From Roseovarius spongiae (GTDB lineage: Bacteria > Pseudomonadota > Alphaproteobacteria > Rhodobacterales > Rhodobacteraceae), in assembly GCF_003651245.1 (NCBI RefSeq), contig NZ_RAPE01000002.1, positions 806,001 to 870,000 on the forward strand: a stretch of 64,000 bases of DNA, in the 5' to 3' direction. The position numbers and the translations under genes were made by a program. Below the pieces are notes generated by a model. It was not told the origin of the DNA. It worked only from the letters and a program-made list of their open reading frames with translations, and ran no database searches. Of the stretch, positions 31,139-39,313 are shown piece after piece (position 1 is the first letter of the stretch; the number at the start of each line of letters is the position of its first letter).

Positions 31139-31624
31139 ATGAGCGAAGACGTGAAAACCACCTCCGCCAAGGACGACAAGCCAACGCGATCCACCAACCC
31201 GAAACCTCCGAGGGCGCGCGCCGGCCAGGGCGTTCCCAAGCCCCCCAAGGCGAAAGCCGCGAAGAAGCCGGCGGCAAAGCGGGGAGCCCCGGCAAAGGCG
31301 CCGATCCCGGCCCCGGAGCCCGAGACGAAAAGCGCCGCGCCCGAGCTCAAGAAGCAGGAACTTCTCGCCAAGGTGGTCGAGCGCGCGGACGTGAAGAAGA
31401 AATTCGCCAAACCCGTGGTCGAGGCCATGCTCGCCGTACTCGGCGAGGCGCTGGCCGAGGGCCGCGAGATGAACCTGCAACCGCTGGGCAAGATCAAGAA
31501 CAACCGCATCAAGGAAACCTCTCAGGCCAAGGTGATCGTCGCCAAGATCCGCCAGAAGACGGCGCCCGCTGATGCGCCGGCAAATGCAAAACAGAGTATT
31601 GCAGACGCGGACGAGGAACGCTAA
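31139..31624 (+). CDS. HU-family DNA-binding protein with long basic N-terminal tail
   Basis: A 161-residue protein. Residues about 72-145 form a recognisable HU/IHF-like domain (LKKQELLAKVVERADVKK, EGREMNLQPLGKIKNNRIKE). The first 65 residues are a disordered Lys/Ala/Pro-rich tail with repeats such as KPPKAKAAKKPAAKR, recalling histone H1 tails. The usual HU arm is shortened. It probably binds DNA without sequence preference and may compact it. The tRNA-Val gene begins 13 bases after the stop. Confidence 0.85.
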   Translation: MSEDVKTTSAKDDKPTRSTNPKPPRARAGQGVPKPPKAKAAKKPAAKRGAPAKAPIPAPEPETKSAAPELKKQELLAKVVERADVKKKFAKPVVEAMLAVLGEALAEGREMNLQPLGKIKNNRIKETSQAKVIVAKIRQKTAPADAPANAKQSIADADEER

Positions 31625-31636
31625 ATAGCGCCCTGC

Positions 31637-31711
31637 GGGTGATTAGCTCAGTGGTAGAGCGCTTCGTTCACATCGAAGATGTCGGGAGTTCAAGTCTCTC
31701 ATCACCCACCA
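31637..31711 (+). tRNA. tRNA-Val (anticodon CAC)
   Basis: A complete cloverleaf can be folded: 7-base acceptor stem GGGTGAT/ATCACCC, D arm GCTCAGTGGTAGAGC, anticodon stem CTTCG/CGAAG with loop TTCACAT giving anticodon CAC for the GTG valine codon, and T arm GGGAG.TTCAAGT.CTCTC. The 3-prime CCA is encoded (31709-31711). It reads the same way as the HU-like gene just upstream. Confidence 0.95.
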
Positions 31712-31781
31712 TTCTATCCCTTGCGATTTTGACGGCTCGGCGGCGCGACCCCGCGGCCTGCGTGCCGGGTTGAGCGTCCGT

Positions 31782-32558
31782 TCAGGGGCCGCTTTCGGAG
31801 GGCGAGGGTAGTAGTCCGCCCAGGAAATGCTCGGTCCCTTTCAGATGCGCCTTCATCGCGGCCCTTGCGGCATCCGGCGCGCCGTTCTCGATGGCCTCGA
31901 TGATCTCGGCATGTTGGTGATTGGAATGGATCAAGGCGTCCTTGCTGGGCGGCAGGAACACCAGCAGCTCGCCCAGGTCGGCCTGGATGTCGAGGACCAT
32001 GCGCGTCAGGTCCGGGTTGAGCGTGCAGCGGGCGAGCGCGATGTGAAACCGCGCGTCGCAGGCGCGGAACGCGTCGAAATCGTCGAGCAGTCCGCCCATT
32101 TCCTCCACCATCCCGCGCATTTCGCCAAGTGCGGCGGCATTCGCGCGCGCGGCGGCCAGTTCTGCCACGCCGCATTCGACGACGGTGCGCTTGTCGAGGA
32201 AATTCTGCGCGCGCCGTTCGTCCCACGTCGCGGCGCCTGAGTCGTCCGCGCCCCGCCAGCGCGGCGGCGCGTCGGACACGAACGTGCCGCCGCCGCGCCC
32301 GCGCCGCGAGACAAGGAACCCGCCCTCGACCAGCACGCCGATCGCCGCGCGCATCGTGGTGCGGCTGATCCCCATCATCCGGGCGAGTTCGCGTTCGGGC
32401 GGCAATTGCTGACCGGGAACGATGAGCCCCATCTTGATCGAGCGACCGAGCCTTTCGACCGTTTCCTCGAACACGTTGGCCGTGGAAGACGCCCCCGGCA
32501 AAAGGAATCCCGGGTCGGGCGCCGCCCCCGGATCATCCCGCTTCTTGCTGTCGTTCAT
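31782..32558 (-). CDS. GntR-family (FadR/FCD) transcriptional regulator
   Basis: A 258-residue repressor-type protein. The N-terminal winged helix has PGQQLPPERELARMMGISRT, and the C-terminal FCD ligand domain has DARFHIALARCTLNPDL with a probable metal-binding Asp/His set and later NHQHAEIIEAIENG. It is divergent from the catabolic cluster starting at 32642, and the 83-base space between them contains a symmetrical operator, so it very likely controls the cluster and itself. The start at 32558 has GGAG 7 bases upstream; an in-frame Met 9 codons earlier would lie inside the operator. Confidence 0.92.
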   Translation of the reverse strand: MNDSKKRDDPGAAPDPGFLLPGASSTANVFEETVERLGRSIKMGLIVPGQQLPPERELARMMGISRTTMRAAIGVLVEGGFLVSRRGRGGGTFVSDAPPRWRGADDSGAATWDERRAQNFLDKRTVVECGVAELAAARANAAALGEMRGMVEEMGGLLDDFDAFRACDARFHIALARCTLNPDLTRMVLDIQADLGELLVFLPPSKDALIHSNHQHAEIIEAIENGAPDAARAAMKAHLKGTEHFLGGLLPSPSESGP

Positions 32559-32572
32559 GCGCAACTCCGAAA

Positions 32573-32610
32573 GGTATCTTGACATACCATTAAAGGTATG
32601 CCCTGATACC
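32573..32610. promoter_or_regulatory. Nested dyad operator between gntR and the ligase gene
   Basis: Four copies of GGTAT(C/G) form two inverted pairs with one common centre at 32591.5: outer GGTATC (32573-32578) with GATACC (32605-32610), and inner CATACC (32583-32588) with GGTATG (32595-32600). The symmetry and position between divergent genes make it the probable GntR binding site; two dimers could bind. Confidence 0.75.
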
Positions 32611-32641
32611 TTATGTTAGCCGATCCAGCGGGGGATGCACA

Positions 32642-33991
32642 ATGGACATGAGCGCGCTTTCTGCCGCCGTGGAGGATGGAACCATCGACACGGTGATCGT
32701 GGCCACCCCGGACATGCAGGGACGGCTGGTGGGCAAGCGGCTGACCGCGCGTCATTTCCTCGAGTCCTGCGAGGCCGGGGTGGGCACCTGTTCGGTGGTG
32801 CTGACCTGGGGACAGGATCACGCGCTCGACCCCGATTACGCGCTGTCGGGCTGGGCCAATGGCTATCCCGACATGGTGGTGGTCCCCGACATGGCGACGC
32901 TCGCGCGGTATGCCTGGTTCGAGCGCACGGCCTTCGTCATGGGAAACGCCGTTCGCCCGGACGAAAGCGCCATCGACGTCGCGCCGCGCACGGCGCTCGC
33001 GCGGATGCTTGAGCGGCTCGCCGGGCACGGGCTGCGGGCGCGGTTCGCCTCCGAGTTGGAGTTCTTCCTTTATGACGAAACGCCGCGCAGCGCGCATGAC
33101 AAGGGGTTCGTGAACCTCACGGGCAAGCACGCGACGCTCCATCCCGAGACGCTGATGCGCACCTCCGAGGACGAGCACTTCCTCGGGCCGCTGCGCAACC
33201 ATCTCGAGGCGGCGGGCGTGCCGGTCGAGATGGTCAAGGCCGAGTATTCCCCCGGCCAGGTCGAGATCAACCTGCACCATGCCGACGCGATGAAGGCGGC
33301 GGACAGTCACATGCTGCTCAAGGCGGCGGCCAAGGAGATCGCGCTGCAACAGGGCATGATCGCGACCTTCATGGCCAAGCCCGACCACGACCTCGGCGGA
33401 TCGTCCTGCCATGTCCACCTGTCCTTGCAGGACGAAAGCGGCCAGTCGGCCTTTGCCGCCGGGCCGGATGGGCGTGGCGCGTCGGAGACGATGACGCGCT
33501 TCCTGGGCGGTCTTACGCATCACATACGCGACATTTTCCTGTTCTTCGCGCCGACGACCAATTCCTACCGGCGGATGCAGCCCGGCACCTTCGCCCCGGA
33601 TTCCGTCACCTGGGGCGAGGACAACCGCACCGTCGCCTTTCGCATGGTGGGCGCTGGCGGCGCGCGGCGGATCGAGAACCGGATCCCGGGCGCGGACGTC
33701 AATCCCTACCTCGCCTATGCCGCCATGCTGGCCGCGGGCCTGCGCGGGATCGAGGAGGGGCTGGAGCCGGTCGGCGCAGCACTTGGCGGCAACGCCTACC
33801 ACGCGGACGCGCCCGCCTTGCCCCGCACGCTCGACGAGGCGACCGAAGCCTTTGCCGGGTCGGAGCTGATACGCGACTGTTTCGGGGCCGAATTCCACGA
33901 CCATTACGCCAATTACGGCCGCCAGAGCATCCTGGCCGCCCGCGCCGCCGTCACCGATTACGAGCGCCGCATGCTGTTCCTGGATATCTGA
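32642..33991 (+). CDS. Glutamine-synthetase-like ligase 1 (PuuA/gamma-glutamylamide type)
   Basis: A 449-residue member of the glutamine synthetase superfamily, without the adenylylation loop of GlnA. ATP and glutamate site motifs are kept: ELEFFLYDE, EYSPGQVEINL, GSSCHVHLSL, SYRRMQPGTFAP and RIENRIPGADVNPY. The ammonium pocket differs from true GlnA, as in enzymes that join glutamate to amines such as putrescine or isopropylamine. It is the first gene of the cluster behind the dyad operator. The amine substrate is unknown. A second, clearly different paralogue lies at 39314. Confidence 0.88.
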   Translation: MDMSALSAAVEDGTIDTVIVATPDMQGRLVGKRLTARHFLESCEAGVGTCSVVLTWGQDHALDPDYALSGWANGYPDMVVVPDMATLARYAWFERTAFVMGNAVRPDESAIDVAPRTALARMLERLAGHGLRARFASELEFFLYDETPRSAHDKGFVNLTGKHATLHPETLMRTSEDEHFLGPLRNHLEAAGVPVEMVKAEYSPGQVEINLHHADAMKAADSHMLLKAAAKEIALQQGMIATFMAKPDHDLGGSSCHVHLSLQDESGQSAFAAGPDGRGASETMTRFLGGLTHHIRDIFLFFAPTTNSYRRMQPGTFAPDSVTWGEDNRTVAFRMVGAGGARRIENRIPGADVNPYLAYAAMLAAGLRGIEEGLEPVGAALGGNAYHADAPALPRTLDEATEAFAGSELIRDCFGAEFHDHYANYGRQSILAARAAVTDYERRMLFLDI

Positions 33992-34013
33992 GCCATCACA
34001 AGGAGATCGCGCC

Positions 34014-34436
34014 ATGTCCGACAAGGCCCAATCGACCCATCTGCCCGGCGATCCCGAACAATGGGTGCGCGACCTTGCGGCCATCTGGAAGGCCCATGAC
34101 GGCGTGCGCGCGGCGCAGGGCTATACGGAGGACGCCGTGCTGCATTGGGGGCCCGGCCGGCGTCAGAGCGGCGCCGCGCTGCGCGAGCGGCCGGCGAGGT
34201 GGTTCGCCTACGCCAGCGACCTTGAGATCGACAAGGAATACGTGGCCCACACCGATGATTGCATCGTGACCACCTGGCGCAGCGCCTACACCGATCCCGA
34301 AACCGGCGACAGGATGCAGGAGCGCGGCATCGAGACGTTTCGCTTTGAAAACGGCCTGATCCGCGAACAGCACGCTTGGCAACATAGCTGGAAGGAGGGG
34401 GAAGACGCGGCTGTCGGCGATTTCAGCACCGATTGA
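34014..34436 (+). CDS. NTF2-like (SnoaL-type) small protein
   Basis: A 140-residue cone-shaped alpha+beta barrel of the NTF2 superfamily, judged from the helix-strand order and the segments YTEDAVLHWGPG and ERGIETFRFENGLIREQ. Members range from isomerases and hydrolases to simple binding proteins. AAGGAGATC precedes the ATG, and it follows the ligase gene by 22 bases, so it belongs to the cluster. Possible roles are isomerising, hydrolysing or sensing a pathway intermediate; none can be chosen from sequence. Confidence 0.75.
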   Translation: MSDKAQSTHLPGDPEQWVRDLAAIWKAHDGVRAAQGYTEDAVLHWGPGRRQSGAALRERPARWFAYASDLEIDKEYVAHTDDCIVTTWRSAYTDPETGDRMQERGIETFRFENGLIREQHAWQHSWKEGEDAAVGDFSTD

Positions 34437-34567
34437 GCGGAAGGGCCCGCCACGGGCGCACCGGGAAAACTGTCCACACGGTTTGCCGAAATGGGATAGC
34501 CGGATTCGGGAATCAGACGGATACTCGGCGTAATTACGAATTAAGAAATGCATTGGGAGGTGCAGAC

Positions 34568-35806
34568 ATGACCAACAAGAAAAGCAATTTATCCCGTCGC
34601 CTGACGCGGCGCGGCCTGTTGAAACAGGGGAGCATGGCGATCGCCGGCGGGCTTGCCGCCCCCGCCATCCTGCCCAAGAGCGCCTTTGCGCAGACCCGCA
34701 CGATCAAGATCGGCGGTGCGGTTCCGCTGTCGGGGCCGGTGGCCTACTGGGGGCAGTCCACGATGCAGGGCTTCGTCGACGGCGCCGCCGTCATGAACGA
34801 GGCGGGCGGCATCATGATCGATGGCGAGCCGTACATGCTCGAGGTCATCAACTACGACACCAAGGGCGAGGTTGCGGATTCGCGCGCGGCCACGATGCGG
34901 CTGGTCGAGCAGGACGAATGCAAGTTCGTCTACAGCCAGGCCGCGGCCAGCACGGTGGGGATGCTCCAGGTGACGGAGCCCGCCGAAGTGCTGTCGATCG
35001 TGGCGTGCTGGGGGTATCTGGAACTGTTCGGCACGGATTACCCGCTGCATTTCCGCGGCGAGATGTCGGATTATGAACAGGGCTTCGCCTACATGCCCTT
35101 CATGATCGAGAAATACGGCAAGGACGCGCTGAAATCCGCGGCCTTCATCGGCCCGGACGATCAGGACGGCATCGATTGCCACTTCTCCTATGAGCGGCTG
35201 ATGAAGCATTACGGGGTCGAGCAGAAGGCGGTCGAATACTATAACTGGGAGGACACCGATTTCTATCCCATCGTCGCCAAGACCATCCGCGAAAAGCCCG
35301 ACTTCATCGTCACCAGCCCGTCGCCGCCGGGCATCACCGCGAGCATCATCAAGGCCGCCCGCGAGATGGGCTACCAGGGGCCGATTTCGTCCCCCGCCGC
35401 GTCGGAAACCGAGACCATCCTCGAGGTGGCCGGGGAGCACGCGTCCGGCGTGATCCTGCCGGTGACGAATATCAACCCTTCCAGCCCGACGCAGAAGGCC
35501 ATCGAGAAACGCTTTCTCGAACGGTTCGGCACGTTCAACGCGCTGGCGGGCAACTATTCGTGGTGGATCTACGCGCTCAAGGCGGCGCTCGAGATGGCCG
35601 GGACCGCGACCGACACGAAGGCCGTGGCCGAGGCGCTCGCGCAGGTCGAACTGGAAGACACCTATGTCGGAAGAACCAAGTGGGCGGGCAAGAACGCCTA
35701 CGGATTGAACCGGCAGGGCGTCTATGACTGCTTCACCACCACCATCGACGACGGCAAGGCGGAACTGGCGGATGTCCGTTTCCCCGACCTGCCGGACACG
35801 TTCTAG
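34568..35806 (+). CDS. Branched-chain-type ABC transporter substrate-binding protein
   Basis: A 412-residue periplasmic binding protein of the Leu/Ile/Val or urea/amide class (peripla_BP_6). A twin-arginine-style leader, RRLTRRGLLKQGS, suggests export in folded form. The mature part has GAVPLSGPVAYWGQ and two Rossmann-like lobes. These proteins bind amino acids, amides, urea or aromatic acids; the ligand here is probably the substrate of the neighbouring ligases. A strong GGGAGG precedes ATG 34568. The 130-base space before it may hold a separate promoter. Confidence 0.9.
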   Translation: MTNKKSNLSRRLTRRGLLKQGSMAIAGGLAAPAILPKSAFAQTRTIKIGGAVPLSGPVAYWGQSTMQGFVDGAAVMNEAGGIMIDGEPYMLEVINYDTKGEVADSRAATMRLVEQDECKFVYSQAAASTVGMLQVTEPAEVLSIVACWGYLELFGTDYPLHFRGEMSDYEQGFAYMPFMIEKYGKDALKSAAFIGPDDQDGIDCHFSYERLMKHYGVEQKAVEYYNWEDTDFYPIVAKTIREKPDFIVTSPSPPGITASIIKAAREMGYQGPISSPAASETETILEVAGEHASGVILPVTNINPSSPTQKAIEKRFLERFGTFNALAGNYSWWIYALKAALEMAGTATDTKAVAEALAQVELEDTYVGRTKWAGKNAYGLNRQGVYDCFTTTIDDGKAELADVRFPDLPDTF

Positions 35807-35923
35807 GGCAGGCGCCCGGAAGGGGCGGCGCCCCATCCGGGCGGATGCGCCTCCCGGCGGCCGTCCGTCCGCGCCCGCGCGGGCGGGCGAAACCATCAGG
35901 CGATCCCGAGGAGACTCTCTTAG
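35807..35923 (+). repeat. GC-rich hairpins between binding protein and permease genes
   Basis: This short spacer contains at least two stems, one from GGCGCC/GGCGCC-type arms around 35812-35842 and a perfect palindrome GCCCGCGCGGGC at 35873-35884. Such stems after a binding-protein gene often block 3-prime decay and raise its mRNA level over the permeases; this role is inferred. Confidence 0.4.
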
Positions 35924-36787
35924 ATGACCGAGCTACTGCAAATGGCGTTGACCGGGTTCAACCTCGGGCTGATGTATGCGCTGATCGCCATCGGCCTGAC
36001 CCTGATCTTCGGCGTGATGCGCATCATCCAGTACGCGCATGGCGAGATGTTCATGCTGGGCGCGTTCACGCTCTACTACTGGAACGCCGAGTTCGGGCTG
36101 AACTACTGGGCCGGCGTCGGCGTCAGCGCGGTCGTCATCTTCTGCTTCGGAGCGATCCTCCAGATCGTCCTGTTCCGCCCGCTGCACGGGAAGAACATCC
36201 TCTATTCGCTCGCCGTGTCGCTTGGCCTCGTGCTCATCATCTCGAGTTCGGGACAGATCCTCTTTGGCACCACCGTCAAGGGCATTCCGAGCGCGGTGAC
36301 CGGCGGCGTCCTGCTGGGCGGGACCTATCTGTCCTATGAACGCATGGTGATCTCGGCGGTCTCCGCCGCGCTCATCATCGCGCTCTGGTTCTTCCTGCGG
36401 CGCACGACGACGGGCCTCGCCATCCGGGCAGTGGCGGAAGACCCGGACACCAGCGCGCTTCAGGGCGTCAAGACGCGGCGCATCCACTGGATCGCCTTTG
36501 GTCTGGGGAGCGCGATGGCCGCGATCGCGGGCTGCATGATGGGCACGCTGCTCTCCATCGTGCCGACGATGGGGTTCCTCGCCACGATCAAGGCCTTCAT
36601 GATCGTGATCATGGGCGGCCTGGGCAGCGTGTTCGGCGCGCTGATCGGGGGGCTGATCCTCGGCATGATCGACAGCGTCGTGACCACCACGATCAGCGGC
36701 GACGTGGCGCTGATCCTCAGTTTCGTCGTGATCTTCCTGATCCTGGTGTTCCGCCCCTCCGGGCTCTTCGGGCAGGACTGGGAATGA
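35924..36787 (+). CDS. LivH-type ABC permease
   Basis: A 287-residue inner-membrane permease with about eight helices. It has the family segments LMYALIAIGLTLIFGVMRII near the N-terminus and the EAA-type loop RAVAEDPDTSALQGV. Together with the LivM-type partner it forms the channel for the compound delivered by the binding protein. GAGGAG lies 12 bases before ATG 35924. All four transporter genes read in the same direction with small gaps. Confidence 0.93.
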   Translation: MTELLQMALTGFNLGLMYALIAIGLTLIFGVMRIIQYAHGEMFMLGAFTLYYWNAEFGLNYWAGVGVSAVVIFCFGAILQIVLFRPLHGKNILYSLAVSLGLVLIISSSGQILFGTTVKGIPSAVTGGVLLGGTYLSYERMVISAVSAALIIALWFFLRRTTTGLAIRAVAEDPDTSALQGVKTRRIHWIAFGLGSAMAAIAGCMMGTLLSIVPTMGFLATIKAFMIVIMGGLGSVFGALIGGLILGMIDSVVTTTISGDVALILSFVVIFLILVFRPSGLFGQDWE

Positions 36788-36823
36788 GCATGGCGCGCGC
36801 AACTACATCCCGGGACGGTGTCA

Positions 36824-37792
36824 ATGGAACAAACTGATCGCTCGAGCCGGATCGCGTGGGCGGCGCTCCTGCTCGCCTCGCTGATCGCGCCGGTCGTGGT
36901 CGGGTTCGACAAGTACCTGATTCATGTCGGCATCATCATCAGCCTCAACGTGGCGCTGGCCACCAGCCTCTGGATGATCTGGTCGTTGGGGTTCATCTCG
37001 TTCGCCCATGCCGGGTTCATGGGGATCGGCGCCTATACCTCGGCGCTGCTCTTCACCAAACTCGGGCTTTCGATGTGGTATGGCCTTTGGCTCGGCGCGG
37101 CGATGTCCGGGGCGATCGCGCTGGTGATTGCGCTGCCGCTCATGCGCACGCGCGCGGTCTACTTCTTCATGGCGAGCTGGGCCGTGGGCGAGGTGATCAA
37201 GCGCAACTTTGCCTATTTCCGCGACTTCTTCGGCGGCTGGGACGGCGTCTTCAACATCCGCGCGCCGAAGCTCGACCTCGGCTTTGTCGAGGTCAACTTC
37301 GCGGACCGGCTGGCCTATTACTACCTGGCGCTGTTCTTCGTCGTGCTCACGGTTCTGGTCATTCACCGCATCAACAACTCGCGGACCGGGATGATCTACT
37401 GGAGCATCCACGAGAACGAATTGCTGGCGCAGCACGCGGGCATCAACGTCTTCCGGCACAAGGTCATCGCCTTCACCATCGCCTGCGCGCTGGCCGGGCT
37501 GACGGGGGCGCTCTATGCCCATTACCAGACCTATATCAGCCCCAAGTCCTTTGACATCTGGAAGTCCGAATTCGCGCTGGTGCATGTCATCGTCGGCGGG
37601 CTGACCACGGTGGGCGGGCCGGTCGCGGGGGCGATCAGCCTGACCGTTGTGGATGAGCTTCTGCGCGCAACCGGCTATTTCCGCACGGTATTCTTCGGCG
37701 CCGTGTTGATCGCGGCGGTTCTGCTGCTGCCCGGCGGACTCGAGACGATCCCGGGCCGGCTGCGCAGTTTCTTCAAACGTTCGGACAAGTGA
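36824..37792 (+). CDS. LivM-type ABC permease
   Basis: A 322-residue permease with about nine to ten helices and the family motif SLGFISFAHAGFMGIGAYTSA. It pairs with the LivH-type protein. The ATG at 36824 is used; a GTG two codons earlier (36818) is also possible. The gap from the previous stop is 36 bases. The stop overlaps a possible GTG start for the ATPase gene, indicating coupling. Confidence 0.92.
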   Translation: MEQTDRSSRIAWAALLLASLIAPVVVGFDKYLIHVGIIISLNVALATSLWMIWSLGFISFAHAGFMGIGAYTSALLFTKLGLSMWYGLWLGAAMSGAIALVIALPLMRTRAVYFFMASWAVGEVIKRNFAYFRDFFGGWDGVFNIRAPKLDLGFVEVNFADRLAYYYLALFFVVLTVLVIHRINNSRTGMIYWSIHENELLAQHAGINVFRHKVIAFTIACALAGLTGALYAHYQTYISPKSFDIWKSEFALVHVIVGGLTTVGGPVAGAISLTVVDELLRATGYFRTVFFGAVLIAAVLLLPGGLETIPGRLRSFFKRSDK

Positions 37793-37803
37793 GCGGGGCC
37801 GCG

Positions 37804-38574
37804 ATGAACCAACTCGAGATCAGGAAGCTCACGATGAAGTTCGGCGGGGTGACCGCCATCGACGGGATTGACCTCAGCGTGGCCGAGGGCGAGATTCGCG
37901 GGCTGATCGGCCCCAACGGCGCGGGCAAGACCACGCTTTTCAATGCGTGCAGCGGCCGCTACCCGATCACATCGGGCGAGATCATCTTCGGCGGCGAGCG
38001 CGTGCACGGGCTGAAGCCGCACGAAATCTGCCGAAAGGGCCTTGTGCGGACGTTCCAGCACGTCACCCTTTTCAAGGGCTTTTCGGTGCTCAAGAACGTG
38101 ATGGTCGGCAACCACCTGCACGCCAATCACAGCTACTGGGGATCGCTCTTGCGCACGCCCAGGACCCGCCGATCCGAGGCCGAAAGCGCGCGCCGCGCGC
38201 GCGAGATCCTCGAATTCGTCGGGCTGGGGAACATCCTGGACCGGGAGGCGGCCGGGCTGCCGCACGGCCACCAGAAGGCCCTGGGGATCGCCATCGCGCT
38301 GGCCGCGCAGCCCAAGCTCTTGCTTCTGGACGAACCCTGCGCGGGCATGAACAACGACGAATCCCGCGAGATGATCGACCTCGTGCGCCGCATCCGCGAC
38401 ACCGGGATCACCGTGATGCTGATCGAGCATGACATGAAGGTCGTGATGGGGCTCTGCGACAGGATCACCGTGCTGAGCTTTGGCACCTGTATCGCCGAGG
38501 GCACGCCTGCGGAGGTGCGCGAGAATCCGGAAGTGCGCGAAGCCTACCTGGGGAGCCAAGCCAATGTTGCTTGA
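37804..38574 (+). CDS. LivG-type ABC ATPase
   Basis: A 256-residue nucleotide-binding subunit. It has Walker A GPNGAGKTT, a degenerate signature region (LPHGHQKAL instead of LSGGQ), Walker B LLLLDEPCAG and a long C-terminal LivG-type tail. The unusual signature reads GHQK where LivG proteins have YGxQR, which is normal for the family. The ATG at 37804 is used; GTG at 37789 overlapping the livM stop is an alternative. It ends 11 bases inside the next gene. Confidence 0.92.
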   Translation: MNQLEIRKLTMKFGGVTAIDGIDLSVAEGEIRGLIGPNGAGKTTLFNACSGRYPITSGEIIFGGERVHGLKPHEICRKGLVRTFQHVTLFKGFSVLKNVMVGNHLHANHSYWGSLLRTPRTRRSEAESARRAREILEFVGLGNILDREAAGLPHGHQKALGIAIALAAQPKLLLLDEPCAGMNNDESREMIDLVRRIRDTGITVMLIEHDMKVVMGLCDRITVLSFGTCIAEGTPAEVRENPEVREAYLGSQANVA

Positions 38575-39271
38575 GGTGAGGGACATGCACCTGCATTACG
38601 GCAAGGTCGAGGCGGTCAAGGGCGTGTCGCTTGAGTTGCGCGAGGGGCAGATCATCACGCTGATCGGCGCCAACGGCGCCGGCAAAAGCTCGATCCTGCG
38701 GGCGATCTCGGGGTTGCAGCGACCTTCCTCCGGCGAAATCCGGTATCGCGACAAGCGGGTGGACCGCGTGGCGCCCGACAAGATCGTCGACATGGGGATC
38801 GTCCACGTCCCCGAGGGGCGGCGGCTGTTCAAGCTGATGACGGTGCGCGAGAACCTGCGGATGGGCGCGTATCTCAACAAGGATGGGTCGGAGATTGCGG
38901 AGGGCATGGAGAAGGTTTTCGACCTTTTCCCGATCCTGCGCGAGAAGCAGAACCAGCAATCCGGGCGGTTGAGCGGCGGACAGCAGCAGATGGTCGCGAT
39001 GGGGCGCGCGCTGATGGCGCGGCCCAAGGTGCTGTTGCTGGACGAACCTTCGCTCGGCCTCGCGCCCAAGCTGATCGACGAGATCGCGGACCTGATCGTG
39101 CAGATGCGGGATTCAGGGCTTTCCATCGTGCTGGTCGAGCAGAACGCGAACCTCGCGCTGACGCTGTCGGACCACGGATACGTGATGGAAACCGGTTCCA
39201 TCGCGCTGCACGGACCGTCGAAGGATTTGCTCGCCGATCCCGAGGTCGCGCGCGCCTACCTGGGGGCCTGA
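38564..39271 (+). CDS. LivF-type ABC ATPase
   Basis: A 235-residue nucleotide-binding subunit and the second ATPase of the transporter. Walker A is GANGAGKSS, the signature is LSGGQQQMV and Walker B is LLLLDEPSLGL. All motifs are intact. It overlaps the LivG-type gene by 11 bases. With the binding protein and two permeases this completes a five-part importer inside the catabolic cluster. Confidence 0.94.
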   Translation: MLLEVRDMHLHYGKVEAVKGVSLELREGQIITLIGANGAGKSSILRAISGLQRPSSGEIRYRDKRVDRVAPDKIVDMGIVHVPEGRRLFKLMTVRENLRMGAYLNKDGSEIAEGMEKVFDLFPILREKQNQQSGRLSGGQQQMVAMGRALMARPKVLLLDEPSLGLAPKLIDEIADLIVQMRDSGLSIVLVEQNANLALTLSDHGYVMETGSIALHGPSKDLLADPEVARAYLGA

Positions 39272-39313
39272 GCGCCGCCTGTCGCAAGGGAAAGTGAAAG
39301 GAAGATACGGACC

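Noticed and set aside
34437..34567. Cobalamin riboswitch in the B12-linked cluster
   Set aside because: The gap is too short for a cobalamin aptamer, and I see no B12-box sequence in this or the other gaps of the cluster.
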